Assembly: GCA_020634245.1 (NCBI GenBank)
Contig: JACKCC010000012.1
Location: 124,001-188,000 of the forward strand
Source of the DNA: Ardenticatenaceae bacterium
GTDB taxonomy: Bacteria > Chloroflexota > Anaerolineae > Promineifilales > Promineifilaceae
Length of the DNA: 64,000 bases
Direction: 5' to 3'
The number at the start of each line of letters is the position of its first letter. Position 1 is the stretch's first letter. A program made the translations under genes and the position numbers. Below the pieces are notes generated by a model. The model saw nothing but the letters and a program-made list of their open reading frames with translations. It had not been told where the DNA came from and ran no database searches. Shown piece after piece: positions 16,775 through 26,063 of this stretch.

Positions 16775-18367
16775 ATGAGAATTCTTTCCAAAAAAACCCT
16801 GTTTGTCCTGACTTTGGTCGCTTTGACCCTGATCCTCCTCATCGTTCCCACAACTGCCGCCGAAAAAGGCCAAAATCCGGCCGGTTTCCACGCCCTGAAC
16901 GGCCAGGCCGCACGCAATTTTCAAGTTCCTGGTGATATGAAGCTGGTCGCTCAGGAAGGGCTGGCCAAATATGGCCTATCGGCCGACCGTTATCGGCAAT
17001 TCTTTGGCGAGGCTGAGGTGTTAGGTGGTCAATTGTCCATTTATCGGGACGAAGCAGGCACGGCCGTTGCCGTTCTCGGCAGCCATTATCCCGATCTCGT
17101 CGCCCAAAATGCGGTCAAGTTGAATGCCGGTCAGGCCAAAGCCTTGTCGCAGCATAACCAGGGTGGTGAATGGTTTGTAACGTTGATGATTGATCCGGAT
17201 AACGGCCGTTACTTCTACGTCGTCGAGAATCGCGGATTTGACAGCCGCTGGTTCACCTGGGTCGATGCCGAAACCGGCAGCATCATCAATTCCTATGATG
17301 GCCTGACCACCGGCACTGGTGTCGGCGTCCTGGGCGATACCAAAGATTTGACTGGCCTGACCACCTACGTCAGCGGCACATATCGCCTGGCTACGCCAGA
17401 CGGCCGTCAAACCACCTACGATGCCCGTAACCGCACCAAACTGCCCGGCACGTTAGCCACCGACAGCAACGACATCTGGGACTTGCTCGGCCGCACCTCA
17501 CCAGCTCAACCGGCGCTGGTTGATGCTCATGTCTACGCCCGTGTCACTGACAGCTACTACCTCAGCATCCACGGCTTTAACTGGGTAACCTATTATCCAC
17601 AAGGCATGGTCTCTTCAGCGCATCTGAAACGAGATTACAGCAACGCCTACTGGAATGGTTCCCAAATGGCCTACGGCGATGGTGACGGCGTAACTTTTGT
17701 TGAGCTGTCCGGTGACCTAGACGTAGTGGCTCATGAATTGAGCCACGGCGTCACCGACGCCACCAGCGACCTGATTTACCAATATGAATCGGGCGCATTG
17801 AATGAAGCCTTCTCCGACATCATGGGCACGTCCGTTGAGTATTACTATGGCACCGGCAACTGGACCATCGGCGAAGACATCATGCCCAACGATGACGGCA
17901 TCCGCGACATGGAAGATCCGGGATCAGATGGCGACCCGTCAGATTACGATGAACGGTATACCGGTACTGCCGATAATGGCGGTGTACATACCAACAGCGG
18001 CATTGCCAATCACTGGTTCTACCTGCTGGTAGAAGGCGGCCAAAATGCCGATCCGGTTTACGCATCGGGTACCGATGTCATCGGCATCGACCACAGCGCG
18101 GCTGAAGAGATCACGTTCCTGGGCTTTACCGGTCTGCCGGCCAATGCTACTTTCTGCACAGCGCGTTCAGCGACGATTGCGGTAGCTGGCAGCTATGCAG
18201 CCAATGTTGCCGACGCCTGGGATGAGTTGGCGTCGACGTCGCTATTAAAGCAACTAAACGCTGTTCAAGTTTCAGGGGTTACCATTTTGGAGCTCGCCTT
18301 GGGTGCCCTAGAGGTGAGCACAAAATTGTGCCACCACATTTACCACGACCACGATTCGAGAACCTAA
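16775..18367 (+). CDS. Secreted M4 (thermolysin-like) metallopeptidase
   Basis: A 530-residue zymogen. The signal peptide (1-29, ending TTAAEK) precedes an FTP/PepSY propeptide (RQFFGEAEVLGGQLSIYRD, ENRGFDSRWFTWVDAETG). The catalytic domain has VAHELSHGVTD (zinc HExxH, ~313-323), GALNEAFSDIMG (third zinc ligand Glu ~20 residues later) and NGGVHTNSGIANHWFY (transition-state His). These are complete for an extracellular zinc endopeptidase. After VADAWDEL the family normally ends or continues into C-terminal domains. Here the tail (SLLKQLNAVQVSG...HDHDSRT) looks unnatural and may result from a frameshift, in line with the damaged neighbours. Confidence 0.85.
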   Translation: MRILSKKTLFVLTLVALTLILLIVPTTAAEKGQNPAGFHALNGQAARNFQVPGDMKLVAQEGLAKYGLSADRYRQFFGEAEVLGGQLSIYRDEAGTAVAVLGSHYPDLVAQNAVKLNAGQAKALSQHNQGGEWFVTLMIDPDNGRYFYVVENRGFDSRWFTWVDAETGSIINSYDGLTTGTGVGVLGDTKDLTGLTTYVSGTYRLATPDGRQTTYDARNRTKLPGTLATDSNDIWDLLGRTSPAQPALVDAHVYARVTDSYYLSIHGFNWVTYYPQGMVSSAHLKRDYSNAYWNGSQMAYGDGDGVTFVELSGDLDVVAHELSHGVTDATSDLIYQYESGALNEAFSDIMGTSVEYYYGTGNWTIGEDIMPNDDGIRDMEDPGSDGDPSDYDERYTGTADNGGVHTNSGIANHWFYLLVEGGQNADPVYASGTDVIGIDHSAAEEITFLGFTGLPANATFCTARSATIAVAGSYAANVADAWDELASTSLLKQLNAVQVSGVTILELALGALEVSTKLCHHIYHDHDSRT

Positions 18368-18594
18368 ACGCTTACCCGTAAATGAGAGTTTGGATGTTTC
18401 AGAATTGCAATTCCCAAGAAACATACCGATGTCTGATGCGTAGGGGGACGGCAGATGGCGTACCTTTTATGTAATCACCCCTTCATATTTACTAACATCA
18501 TTTATAGACTCTTTTTCGTAAGATAAAACGTCCGTTTATCTGGATAACAAGCTTAACTTCTCGGTGTCTTTTTATTATTCATTAGGGCGGGCTA

Positions 18595-19740
18595 AAGGAT
18601 TACGAAAATGGGTAGTTCTTAAATTGTTTTCAAATCGGGGTATTGACATCCGGTTACATTACGTTTTCGTTGATTCTGTTGTGAGGCAGCTTTCCGGTTT
18701 GGTTTGGCGGCTGGCGCAGAAGTTAGATAAGGGCAATTTTTGGCGTAACGGCCGTTTCCTCACCTCTTCGATCCCTCCCATCACCTTGCACGAACTTCCA
18801 GGACACAGCGTATGGCAGCAATACAACGTGCCAGTCAAGCAAATCATCCTGTCGCCCATCGGCGGCGCTGGCTTAATTGATGCGCATGCCCAAAGAAAAA
18901 ACCGGTGCAGGGAATTTGTGGTGGCCATTGCCGGTCCAGCCGTCAACTTCGTCATCGCCATTTGATGTGGATAGCGGCCTTTCTGTTCCTAGACATTAAC
19001 CTCAGCAATCCGTTGGGCATCCTGGTCAGATTGACGGTGTCTCGCTGACACCGTTGTTCGCCCATCTTTGTCTACAACATCTTCCGGCAAATCTTTAACC
19101 TGCCGGCCTTCCCCACCATGGACGGCAGGCGCGTCTTCCGTTCTTTGCGGCGATGAAGCTCGATTGTATCAAGCAGCACGGATCGCGGCCTCGGTGGGCC
19201 GATACCCTGGCTGTTTGTTCAGGTATTTACGGCCTGTTTAACGGCATCTTCCTGATTTTAATTGCCATCTTCCATCATCTGGCAGGGCGACGCAGGAAGA
19301 ACAGATGGTGCGGTACGTGGGTCATTTGCGCGGCTTCTGCCGGGTGCAACGAGCACACGCCGTCAGCTTGCCAACTCGCGTACCACCAGGTTTACAGCAC
19401 GTCGTCGATTTATGCTGGCCAGCGGCAATCGATCTTGATCAGCCGTTGAGCTGTATGTGGAGCTTTTGACGCGGGGCCAGCTGGAGCAGGCACTGCAAAC
19501 GCGCGCGCCACACACCTGGATTGGCGACGTCATGCGCCAGGATGTGAATTGCCCGTTGATAACGATATTTATGAGGGTGCAGCAGCGGATGGCGGCGAAC
19601 AGTTGGATGCGCTGCCGGTGGTGGAGGCAACCGTTGCCTCTGGCCTCATCACCCGCAACAATATTCGAGGAACTGTCCAGCTCTCCCGCATCGCTCCCGG
19701 CGCTCTGCCCAAAATCAGCAGGCATAACATCTTTAAGTGA
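18595..19740 (+). pseudogene. Site-2-protease (M50) with CBS domains, frameshifted
   Basis: Pieces of a membrane zinc protease appear in order but in changing frames. These are GIDIRLHYVF (N-terminus), HELPGHSVWQQY (a one-residue-expanded HExxH), VKQIILSPIGG, EFVVAIAGPAVNFVIAI, then after a stop ANIFRQIFNLLPAFPTMDG (equivalent of the NLLPAFPMDGGRV zinc-ligand motif). A CBS-like stretch follows (ELYVELLTRGQLEQAL...WIGDVMRQDV, then TVASGLITRNNIRGTV). The encoded family cleaves substrates within the membrane. At least four frame changes are needed to read it, while residue conservation remains high, so recent inactivation or sequence error is likely. Confidence 0.75.
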
Positions 19741-19808
19741 CGAGCACCTCGGAGGGTGCCTGTCACTTCATTAACAATGAGGCCGGAAGATGTAGTCTTT
19801 CCGTCTCT

Positions 19809-20720
19809 TTATGCGTTTCCACTCAGTTTATTGTGCAAATCCGCCGCAGGGAGCGATAAATCAGGGCAGCAGCGTTAAGACGGCACCTGATCGGGCCGGG
19901 TCGCGCCGGTGATAATCCGTCGGTAACGGCATCGAAATCGAGCACCCAGCGCTGGGCGAACTGGGCCATCGTTGTACCTGCGGGCACCGGCGGCAGGCTG
20001 GTCGAGCCCGATCCACGCTTGCGGGGAAGGGCTGACCCCGGCAAGGTCTCACCGACGTTGAAGCATCGCCGTCTTTGTTGTAGTTGCAGTGGTCAGCGGC
20101 GGGGAAGGTGGTCTACTGGTGAATTTACCGGCCCAGCGGCCAGAATGGCCAGCAACGAGCGGATAATCAGGGGCCACACCTTTCGCTTTTAGCTTTTCAA
20201 ATATCGAGTGAATTGGTTTTGGCGGAAGATGTTTGAAGATGATTTACGGCAGACCAGTCGTCTGTTCCGAGCCACAGATGTGGGCCTCTTCCATCGATTC
20301 ACGCTGGCCCCGAACCGTTTGATCAGCCCTTCCTGCTGCAAGCGGCGCAAATGGTCGATACTTCACCCTGGCGCAAAGCCTCCAGCCAGCGATACGGTGA
20401 TTGGGTCAGGTCCCAGCGCTTCCACCTCCAGGTGGCGCGGCAGAGTCTTCGGTGTGCTGCCGCATGACCGTAAATGGGGAATTTGGCCAGCCAGCCGGAT
20501 CAGGGCGGCAGCCCAGCTTATGGCGGCGAACACGTCGCCCTCACGCACGCTTTCAGAATTTAGCGATCCGTTTTTTCGCTGCAGCCCATCCGTAGACGTC
20601 GGCCGTGTCGAAGAAGGTGATACCGTTTCAACTTGACGTTCCCAAAATCCTCTCACCTCTTGTCTCCAGCCACTACCCAGTCGCCGCCCCTACAGGCGCC
20701 AGGAGTGCCAGAACCGACTT
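19809..20720 (-). pseudogene. Aldo/keto reductase gene, heavily frameshifted
   Basis: On the minus strand, NADPH-dependent aldo/keto reductase segments occur in order: GITFFDTADVYGWAA (catalytic Asp/Tyr region), GDVFAA, a LEALRQ-like segment, RLQQEGLIKRFGASV, HICG, IIRPLLAIL (equivalent of the 'PLASGLL' region), NYNKDGDAFNVGETL, VPAGTTMAQFAQRWVLDFDAV, RPDQV, and the end ADLHNKLSGNA with TAA at 19809. Reading it needs many frame changes. The conserved residues are intact but the frame is broken every 50-150 nt. The family reduces aldehydes/ketones; the gene as written cannot be translated. The 5' boundary is approximate. Confidence 0.75.
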
Positions 20721-21034
20721 CAGGAAACTATGATGGCCTCTTTGCTAAAACGTCAGACCTGCATTTGTATTACTCACTAAAAATTGATGTACTGCTGATA
20801 ATTATTAAGAAAGTGTTGCCTAACGCCCTCTCACCTGCAAGAAAAACCAATGACTTTGCTGGCGGTTGCTCTTTGCTAACCCTAAACTTGGCGGGTGAAA
20901 TGCCTCGATCGAGCAACCAGGTGAAAGTGATTTTAGCGTGCCTTTTACTAGAGTATTGTACGTCCAGCCTGAATAACAATAACCAGAGCTTTACTCTATC
21001 GCAAAACCTTCGCCTTTGAACGGGCATTGACATT
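20721..21034. other. Intergenic region, no feature recognised
   Basis: About 310 bases between the reductase remnant and the AT-rich membrane protein gene. The short frames here show no family resemblance. A TTGACA at ~21028 points away from any gene and lacks a good -10. Confidence 0.5.
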
Positions 21035-22807
21035 TCATACTGTGATTTTTGCAGTATTAAGTGTTTCCGCAAGTATATGTTCCCATGCTTCTGTTGTTGT
21101 GGGAAACTCAGTTAAAGTTTTTTGATTTCTGATCCATACCCAACTGATTGTTTGTTTATTTCGGTAAATATTTTGGGGTTCGTCCTTAGTAATTGGCAAG
21201 TATTGTTCAAGCCATACTCCTTGTGAAATTGCCATTTCTTGAAGGCCTATATTATTTACAAACAATATGGCTAGTGGTGAATTTAGTCGGGTTTCTCTGG
21301 TCTCTAATTCCTGAATAATAGAGATAATACGCCCTTTGGGGAGACTTGATTGAAGTAACACAATTGGGTAGCCCCAAGGATCGGGAACAATTTTATTAAT
21401 TTTTGAATTCATTAGCCTGTATCCAAGAGTCTGAAATTCAGGCTCGATTGACCAGTTGAACATCAAACACATGGCAATGTGTTGCTCAATATTATATTGA
21501 GTTAGGTTGAGCAATTTTAGTGACGATAACTTAGAAGAACTTGTATTAAATAGCAGAAAAGAAACTAAAATACTGGTTGCTAGTAAAGAAACCCGTGGGA
21601 TTGGCTCTTGTAATACATCTTGCCAATTGGCATTTTCCAGTGTTTGAACAATCTCGAGTAACATATTGCTATCGTTTTGCAACCCCACCACAAGCGGATT
21701 TGATTCTTCTATGCCTGGATATGCCCATCTAATTATGACTTCTTCAGAGATGGTTAGGGTAAGAAATGTATTAATCACCAAAAATGTGAAGGGTATTATA
21801 AAAACTGTCGAAGTAACTATAGAGATAAGGGCACGCGAAAGATACTCATTAGTGAGTTTTCTGACCACTTGATCTACCGTATGATTATTCTTTTTCCATT
21901 CCGAATTCTTCTCTAATTTTAGTAGCTTTAAATATGTTTGCTTCCCAATAGGTTTAAGATAATGATGATTCAACACTAACGAAAACAAAGCCTTAACAGA
22001 ACGCAATTTCTTATTATACTGATCGTGAAGAACATCGAATACTAACAAAGAGGTTTGGTGTTTTAGGACTTTACAATCATCTAGGATTTCTGATAGTAAA
22101 TACCTAATCCTACGTACCGAAAGCAAAAAAGCTATCAAGATTAACAAACTACAAACTAAAACGAGCCGATTGAATTGCGTAGCTGTGACTACGACCCATA
22201 TCTCCTCACTTATTAAACTAATTAATGAACTAACTACTGTTGCCGGGAGAAGTAAACTTATCCAGCGAGTTATAGTTATACCAATTTGGCGAAATAGACG
22301 TTGAAAACTGATAATTATGTTATCCAGTGGAGCTTGGTATTCAAGTTCTTGGAACATGCCAAGAACGAAAGACACAAGGGCTATCATGCCTACCGGGAAT
22401 ACTGAACCTAATGTAACATCAAGTATAGACACACCCTCTGTATCCCTTTGTATTACAGATACCCAAACTGAAAATATAGCAAAGATAAAAAAGGTAATAC
22501 TAAATTCAGAATTCATACGCATAACGAATGTACGACTTATTAAACTTGCCTCAAAACTTGCCCCTCGTTTCCTTGCAAACAAATAAGCCTCCACAAGTAA
22601 TGACAAAATTACAATCAGCACAGACAAAATTGGGCCAGTGGCCAAGGCGAAAATGCTTAGAAAAAATGAAAACACAAGGAGGGCAATAACGTTAGCTAAA
22701 ATCAGCGTCCTTTTTGTATAGCGCATCCTTGTTCCAGAAGGGATGATAGATGCTAGCCCTTCATATATAAGAGCTTGTCCAAGCGTTAATTCTAAAAGAT
22801 TCTTCAT
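21035..22807 (-). CDS. AT-rich multi-pass membrane protein, unknown
   Basis: 590 residues. Hydrophobic segments are at ~35-75 (two), ~105-155 (two), ~185-235 (two), ~325-350 and ~410-430, with a large soluble middle (240-320) and a C-terminal soluble domain (~445-590) containing DPWGYPIVLLQSSLPKGR and SPLAILFVNNIGLQ. I recognise no family. The base composition is markedly AT-rich compared with flanking genes, Ile/Leu codons are AT-ending, and there is no ACGGCCGT motif, all suggesting horizontal acquisition. It stands alone on its strand between intergenic gaps. Confidence 0.7.
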   Translation of the reverse strand: MKNLLELTLGQALIYEGLASIIPSGTRMRYTKRTLILANVIALLVFSFFLSIFALATGPILSVLIVILSLLVEAYLFARKRGASFEASLISRTFVMRMNSEFSITFFIFAIFSVWVSVIQRDTEGVSILDVTLGSVFPVGMIALVSFVLGMFQELEYQAPLDNIIISFQRLFRQIGITITRWISLLLPATVVSSLISLISEEIWVVVTATQFNRLVLVCSLLILIAFLLSVRRIRYLLSEILDDCKVLKHQTSLLVFDVLHDQYNKKLRSVKALFSLVLNHHYLKPIGKQTYLKLLKLEKNSEWKKNNHTVDQVVRKLTNEYLSRALISIVTSTVFIIPFTFLVINTFLTLTISEEVIIRWAYPGIEESNPLVVGLQNDSNMLLEIVQTLENANWQDVLQEPIPRVSLLATSILVSFLLFNTSSSKLSSLKLLNLTQYNIEQHIAMCLMFNWSIEPEFQTLGYRLMNSKINKIVPDPWGYPIVLLQSSLPKGRIISIIQELETRETRLNSPLAILFVNNIGLQEMAISQGVWLEQYLPITKDEPQNIYRNKQTISWVWIRNQKTLTEFPTTTEAWEHILAETLNTAKITV

Positions 22808-23090
22808 AAGTTTCCGAATAAGGACTTGTGGCCAGACTTGGATTGATAGTAGGGTAAACCTAGTTGATTCTAGGCCACGCTAACGAATAAGCGTTTCATG
22901 CGGCAACACAACCTTCAAAAACCAGCTTGTCAGCCACCGCATAAAGGCATTCTGCAAATGCTTGGTTGAACTAAGCCGTAGAACGCGGCTACATTTGAGG
23001 ATTAAGACCTATTCCAAACTGGCTTAACCCCGAAACGCAACCCAATTCCAGGTACAGTATAGCCAGAACGCCAAAAGCATGTCAACAGAA
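22808..23090. other. Intergenic region between unknown membrane protein and ppc
   Basis: 283 bases with no gene. It contains CTAACGAATAAGC and CCGTAGAACGCGG stretches but no complete inverted-repeat site that I can support. Confidence 0.45.
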
Positions 23091-25931
23091 TCATCCTGTG
23101 TTCTTCAAGCCGGAAGCGATGCCGTTGATCGTCAGGAAGATTGCTTGCAGGATTTGCTGCGCTTCCGGGCCATTGGGATCAGGGAGGGCGCGCAGGCGGC
23201 GCAGCAGGTTAACTTGGATGGTGTTGAGCGGATCGACATAGGGGTTGCGCTGGCGCACGGAGCGCTGCAAGACGGGTTCGTTTTCCAGAATTTCGCGCTG
23301 GCCGGTAACGCGCAAAATCCAGTCGCTGGTCTGGTGGAAGGCGCTTTCAATCTGGTTGTAGATGGTCTGGCGCACCGTTTCATCGGTGACGAGGCTGGCG
23401 TAGAGGCGGGCGATGCCCATGTCGGCCTTGACCAGGGCCACTTGGGCGTTGTCGATGACGACCTGGAAGAATGGCCATTCCTGGTACATCGTTTGCAGCA
23501 GGGGCAGGCGATCCGGGCCGTAGCTGGCCAGCGCCTGGCCGACGCCATACCAGCCGGGCAGGACGTGGCGGCTCTGCATCCAGCTAAAGCCCCAGGGGAT
23601 GGCGCGCAGCCCGGCAAAAGGATCGTCGTCGGCTGTGCGTTTGGCGGGACGAGAGCCGATGCGCATCTGGTTGATTTCGCGGATGGGCGTGGCCTGCTGC
23701 CAATATTCGAGCAGGGCTGGGGTTTCGTAGATGAGTTCGCGGTAGGCGCGGTAGGAAACGGCCGTTAACTCATCCATCGCCTTTTGCCACACAATCTTTG
23801 GCTCAGTCTGGCGGCGGTACTGGGCGGGCACACTGGCCATGAGGACGGCGTGAGTCACCTGTTCCAAATGGCGGCGGGCGATGGCGGTACGGCCGTACCG
23901 CTCCTCAATCACCTCCCCCTGTTCTGTCACCCGGATACGGCCGCCGACGGAGCCGGGCGGCTGGGCCAAAATCGCCCGGTTGGCCGGGCCGCCGCCGCGG
24001 GCAATCGTGCCGCCGCGCCCGTGGAAGAGGGTCATCACCACGCCATGTTCCTGGCAGACGGCGGCCAGCGCTTCCTGGGCCTGGTACAGTTCCCAATTGG
24101 CGGCCACGTAACCGGCGTCCTTGTTGCTGTCGGAGTAACCGATCATGATGGTTTGCTGTTGGTTCAGGCGGGAAAGGTGACGGCCGTACACCGGATGCGT
24201 AAACAGTTCGGCCATGACATGCGGCGCATCCTGCAAATCGGCGCGGGTTTCGAACAGCGGGGCGATGGCCAGCGCATCGATCGCATCGTCGGCGCAGCCG
24301 CAGAGGCCGTGCCAGTAACCCAGCAGCAAAACGGCCAGCACATCGGCCGTGCCATGCGTCATGCTGATGATGTAGGGGCCGATGAGTTCTGTGCCGTAAA
24401 AATCGACGGCGCGTTTCAGCAGTTGGAAGAGTGCCAGGGTTTCGTTGGTTTGGGTGGATAGTTTCCCTCCCCCAGCCCCTCCCGATGGGAGGGGAGCCTG
24501 ACCTCCTCCCCCATCGGGGGAGGACTGAGGAGGGGGGAGTTGGTCGGGAATGGGTTGGCTGAGGAGATGAGTGAGTACGGCCGTTCTTCCCTCATCGTCC
24601 AGTTCGGCAAAATTGTCGTGCAGGTTGAGTTGGCGCAACAGTTCATCGAGAACGGCCGTATGCCAGCCGCTGTCCTGCCGCAGATCGAGCCGGGCCGTGT
24701 GCAGGCCAAACACCTGGGCCTGATGCAGCATTTCGGCCAGTTCAGCTTGAGCCAGATCGGTCATGCCCTCCTGTCGCAGAGAATGATCCATCAAGGCCAG
24801 CGGCTTGACCAAATCGGCCATTTGGCGCAGGCGCAGCGGTGGATTGGCCAGCCCTTTGAGCCGGGCGACCATGTCGCCGGCTGAGGCCTCGGCCAAATCG
24901 TCGGCCAGAGCAGCCGCCCAGAGACGGTAGGGTTCGTGCGGGTAGCGGTTTTGCAGGAAGGTGATGTGTTCGGAACGGCCGTGGACATCCCCCAGCGCCT
25001 GAGTCAATTCCGGGCTGATGCGGGCCAGTTCCGACGAGACAGACAGCGAGCGCGTCAACTGGCGGGCCATCGCCCGGTGGCGCTCCACTGCCAGACCGCG
25101 ATGCAGCCGCAAGGTTTCGGCGGTCACGTCACTGGTCACAAACGGATTGCCGTCCCGGTCACCGCCCATCCAGGAGCCAAAGGTCAAAAAGCGGGGCGGC
25201 AGCGCCAGGTTGGGATAATGTTCGGCTAAAGCACGGCCCATTTCGGCGTAAAGCTGCGGCAGTACTTCCCACAGCGTCGTGTCAAAGTAGTAAAGGCCGG
25301 TGCGGACTTCGTCGGTGACGGTGGGTTTGTCAGTGCGGCTGTGGTCGGTAAGCCAGAGGGCGGTCACTTCGGCCGTGATTTGGACCAGTAAATCGCGCCG
25401 TTCAGCGGGCAGCAGGTCGCGTTCGTCCAATTCGGTCAGCGCTTCGCCAATGCGCTGGAGTTTGGAAAGGACGGTACGTCGTTTGGCCTGAGTGGGGTGG
25501 GCAGTAAAGACCAGTTCAATATGCAGCCGGTCGAGAAGCTGCCCCATTTCGTATTCGTCTAATCCTATTTGGCGCAGGGTGGCAACGGCCGTAGCAATGG
25601 ATTCCTTCAACGGCAAAGGATACACATCCCGCTCCCGCTGCCGCAGCACCCGCACCCGTTGCTGCTCCTCAGCCAGGTTAATGAGTTCGAAGTAAACAGT
25701 AAAAGCGCGGGCGACCAGTTCGGCCTCGGCCAGGCTCATGCCGGTGACTAACTGTTCGATGGCCGCATCAATGGCCGGGTCATTATCCACCCGCCGCGCC
25801 TTGCTCAAGGCACGGATGCGCTCCTCCAGTTCGAATACGTCAACCCCTGCCTGCCGCCGGATCACCCGCCCCAGAATATCACCCAGCAGATGAATGTCAT
25901 CGCTGATTTGTTCCCCGTTTTTTGCCATCAT
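23091..25931 (-). CDS. ppc: Phosphoenolpyruvate carboxylase
   Basis: 946 residues, the full length of bacterial PEPC, which adds bicarbonate to PEP to give oxaloacetate (anaplerosis). Signatures: VFTAHPTQAKRRTVL (catalytic His), GSWMGGDRDGNPFV, GYSDSNKDAGY, FHGRGGTIARGGGP (active site Arg/Gly loop) and the invariant C-terminal NTG. Odd: residues ~465-490, between HLLSQPIPDQ and STQTNETLALF, are Pro/Gly-rich (PPPQSSPDGGGG, PLPSGGAGGG). They are encoded by a self-complementary GGGGAGG/CCTCCCC repeat at 24464-24539. The insertion preserves the frame and lies in what should be a surface loop. Monocistronic. Confidence 0.95.
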   Translation of the reverse strand: MMAKNGEQISDDIHLLGDILGRVIRRQAGVDVFELEERIRALSKARRVDNDPAIDAAIEQLVTGMSLAEAELVARAFTVYFELINLAEEQQRVRVLRQRERDVYPLPLKESIATAVATLRQIGLDEYEMGQLLDRLHIELVFTAHPTQAKRRTVLSKLQRIGEALTELDERDLLPAERRDLLVQITAEVTALWLTDHSRTDKPTVTDEVRTGLYYFDTTLWEVLPQLYAEMGRALAEHYPNLALPPRFLTFGSWMGGDRDGNPFVTSDVTAETLRLHRGLAVERHRAMARQLTRSLSVSSELARISPELTQALGDVHGRSEHITFLQNRYPHEPYRLWAAALADDLAEASAGDMVARLKGLANPPLRLRQMADLVKPLALMDHSLRQEGMTDLAQAELAEMLHQAQVFGLHTARLDLRQDSGWHTAVLDELLRQLNLHDNFAELDDEGRTAVLTHLLSQPIPDQLPPPQSSPDGGGGQAPLPSGGAGGGKLSTQTNETLALFQLLKRAVDFYGTELIGPYIISMTHGTADVLAVLLLGYWHGLCGCADDAIDALAIAPLFETRADLQDAPHVMAELFTHPVYGRHLSRLNQQQTIMIGYSDSNKDAGYVAANWELYQAQEALAAVCQEHGVVMTLFHGRGGTIARGGGPANRAILAQPPGSVGGRIRVTEQGEVIEERYGRTAIARRHLEQVTHAVLMASVPAQYRRQTEPKIVWQKAMDELTAVSYRAYRELIYETPALLEYWQQATPIREINQMRIGSRPAKRTADDDPFAGLRAIPWGFSWMQSRHVLPGWYGVGQALASYGPDRLPLLQTMYQEWPFFQVVIDNAQVALVKADMGIARLYASLVTDETVRQTIYNQIESAFHQTSDWILRVTGQREILENEPVLQRSVRQRNPYVDPLNTIQVNLLRRLRALPDPNGPEAQQILQAIFLTINGIASGLKNTG
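24464..24539. repeat. GC-rich inverted repeat inserted in ppc
   Basis: CCCTCCCCCAGCCCCTCCC GAT GGGAGGGGA-type arms followed by CCTCCCCCATCGGGGGAGG form nested hairpins. The ~76-nt element has no counterpart in the PEPC family and is translated in frame as a Pro/Gly linker. Confidence 0.8.
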
Positions 25932-25984
25932 ATGCCACCATCCTCAATACTTCGTTTTCACTCTTTCCACTTTACCCTATCAAA

Positions 25985-26057
25985 TTTGAACCGCAAAGAA
26001 CGCAAAAGACGCAAAGCTTTTTGTTTTCTTCACGTTCTCTACATCCTTTGCGGTTAA
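25985..26057. repeat. ACCGCAAAGAACGC-type dispersed inverted repeat
   Basis: GAACCGCAAAGAACGCAAAAGACGCAAAG is followed by the inverse CGTTCTCTACATCCTTTGCGGTTA. It lies between ppc and the histidine kinase gene. Part of this sequence type recurs inside the GT39 gene (CTGCGTTCTCTGCGGTTCATT, ~36949-36968). Confidence 0.7.
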
Positions 26058-26063
26058 TATTTT

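Noticed and set aside
22860..22990. Integron attC-like fragments (CTAACGAATAAGC... and GTTGAACTAAGCC)
   Set aside because: Only loose resemblance; no paired R'/R'' core sites and no integrase in the window.
24600..25900. Long plus-strand frames opposite ppc
   Set aside because: They mirror the conserved minus-strand PEPC codons and show no ribosome binding site or family match.
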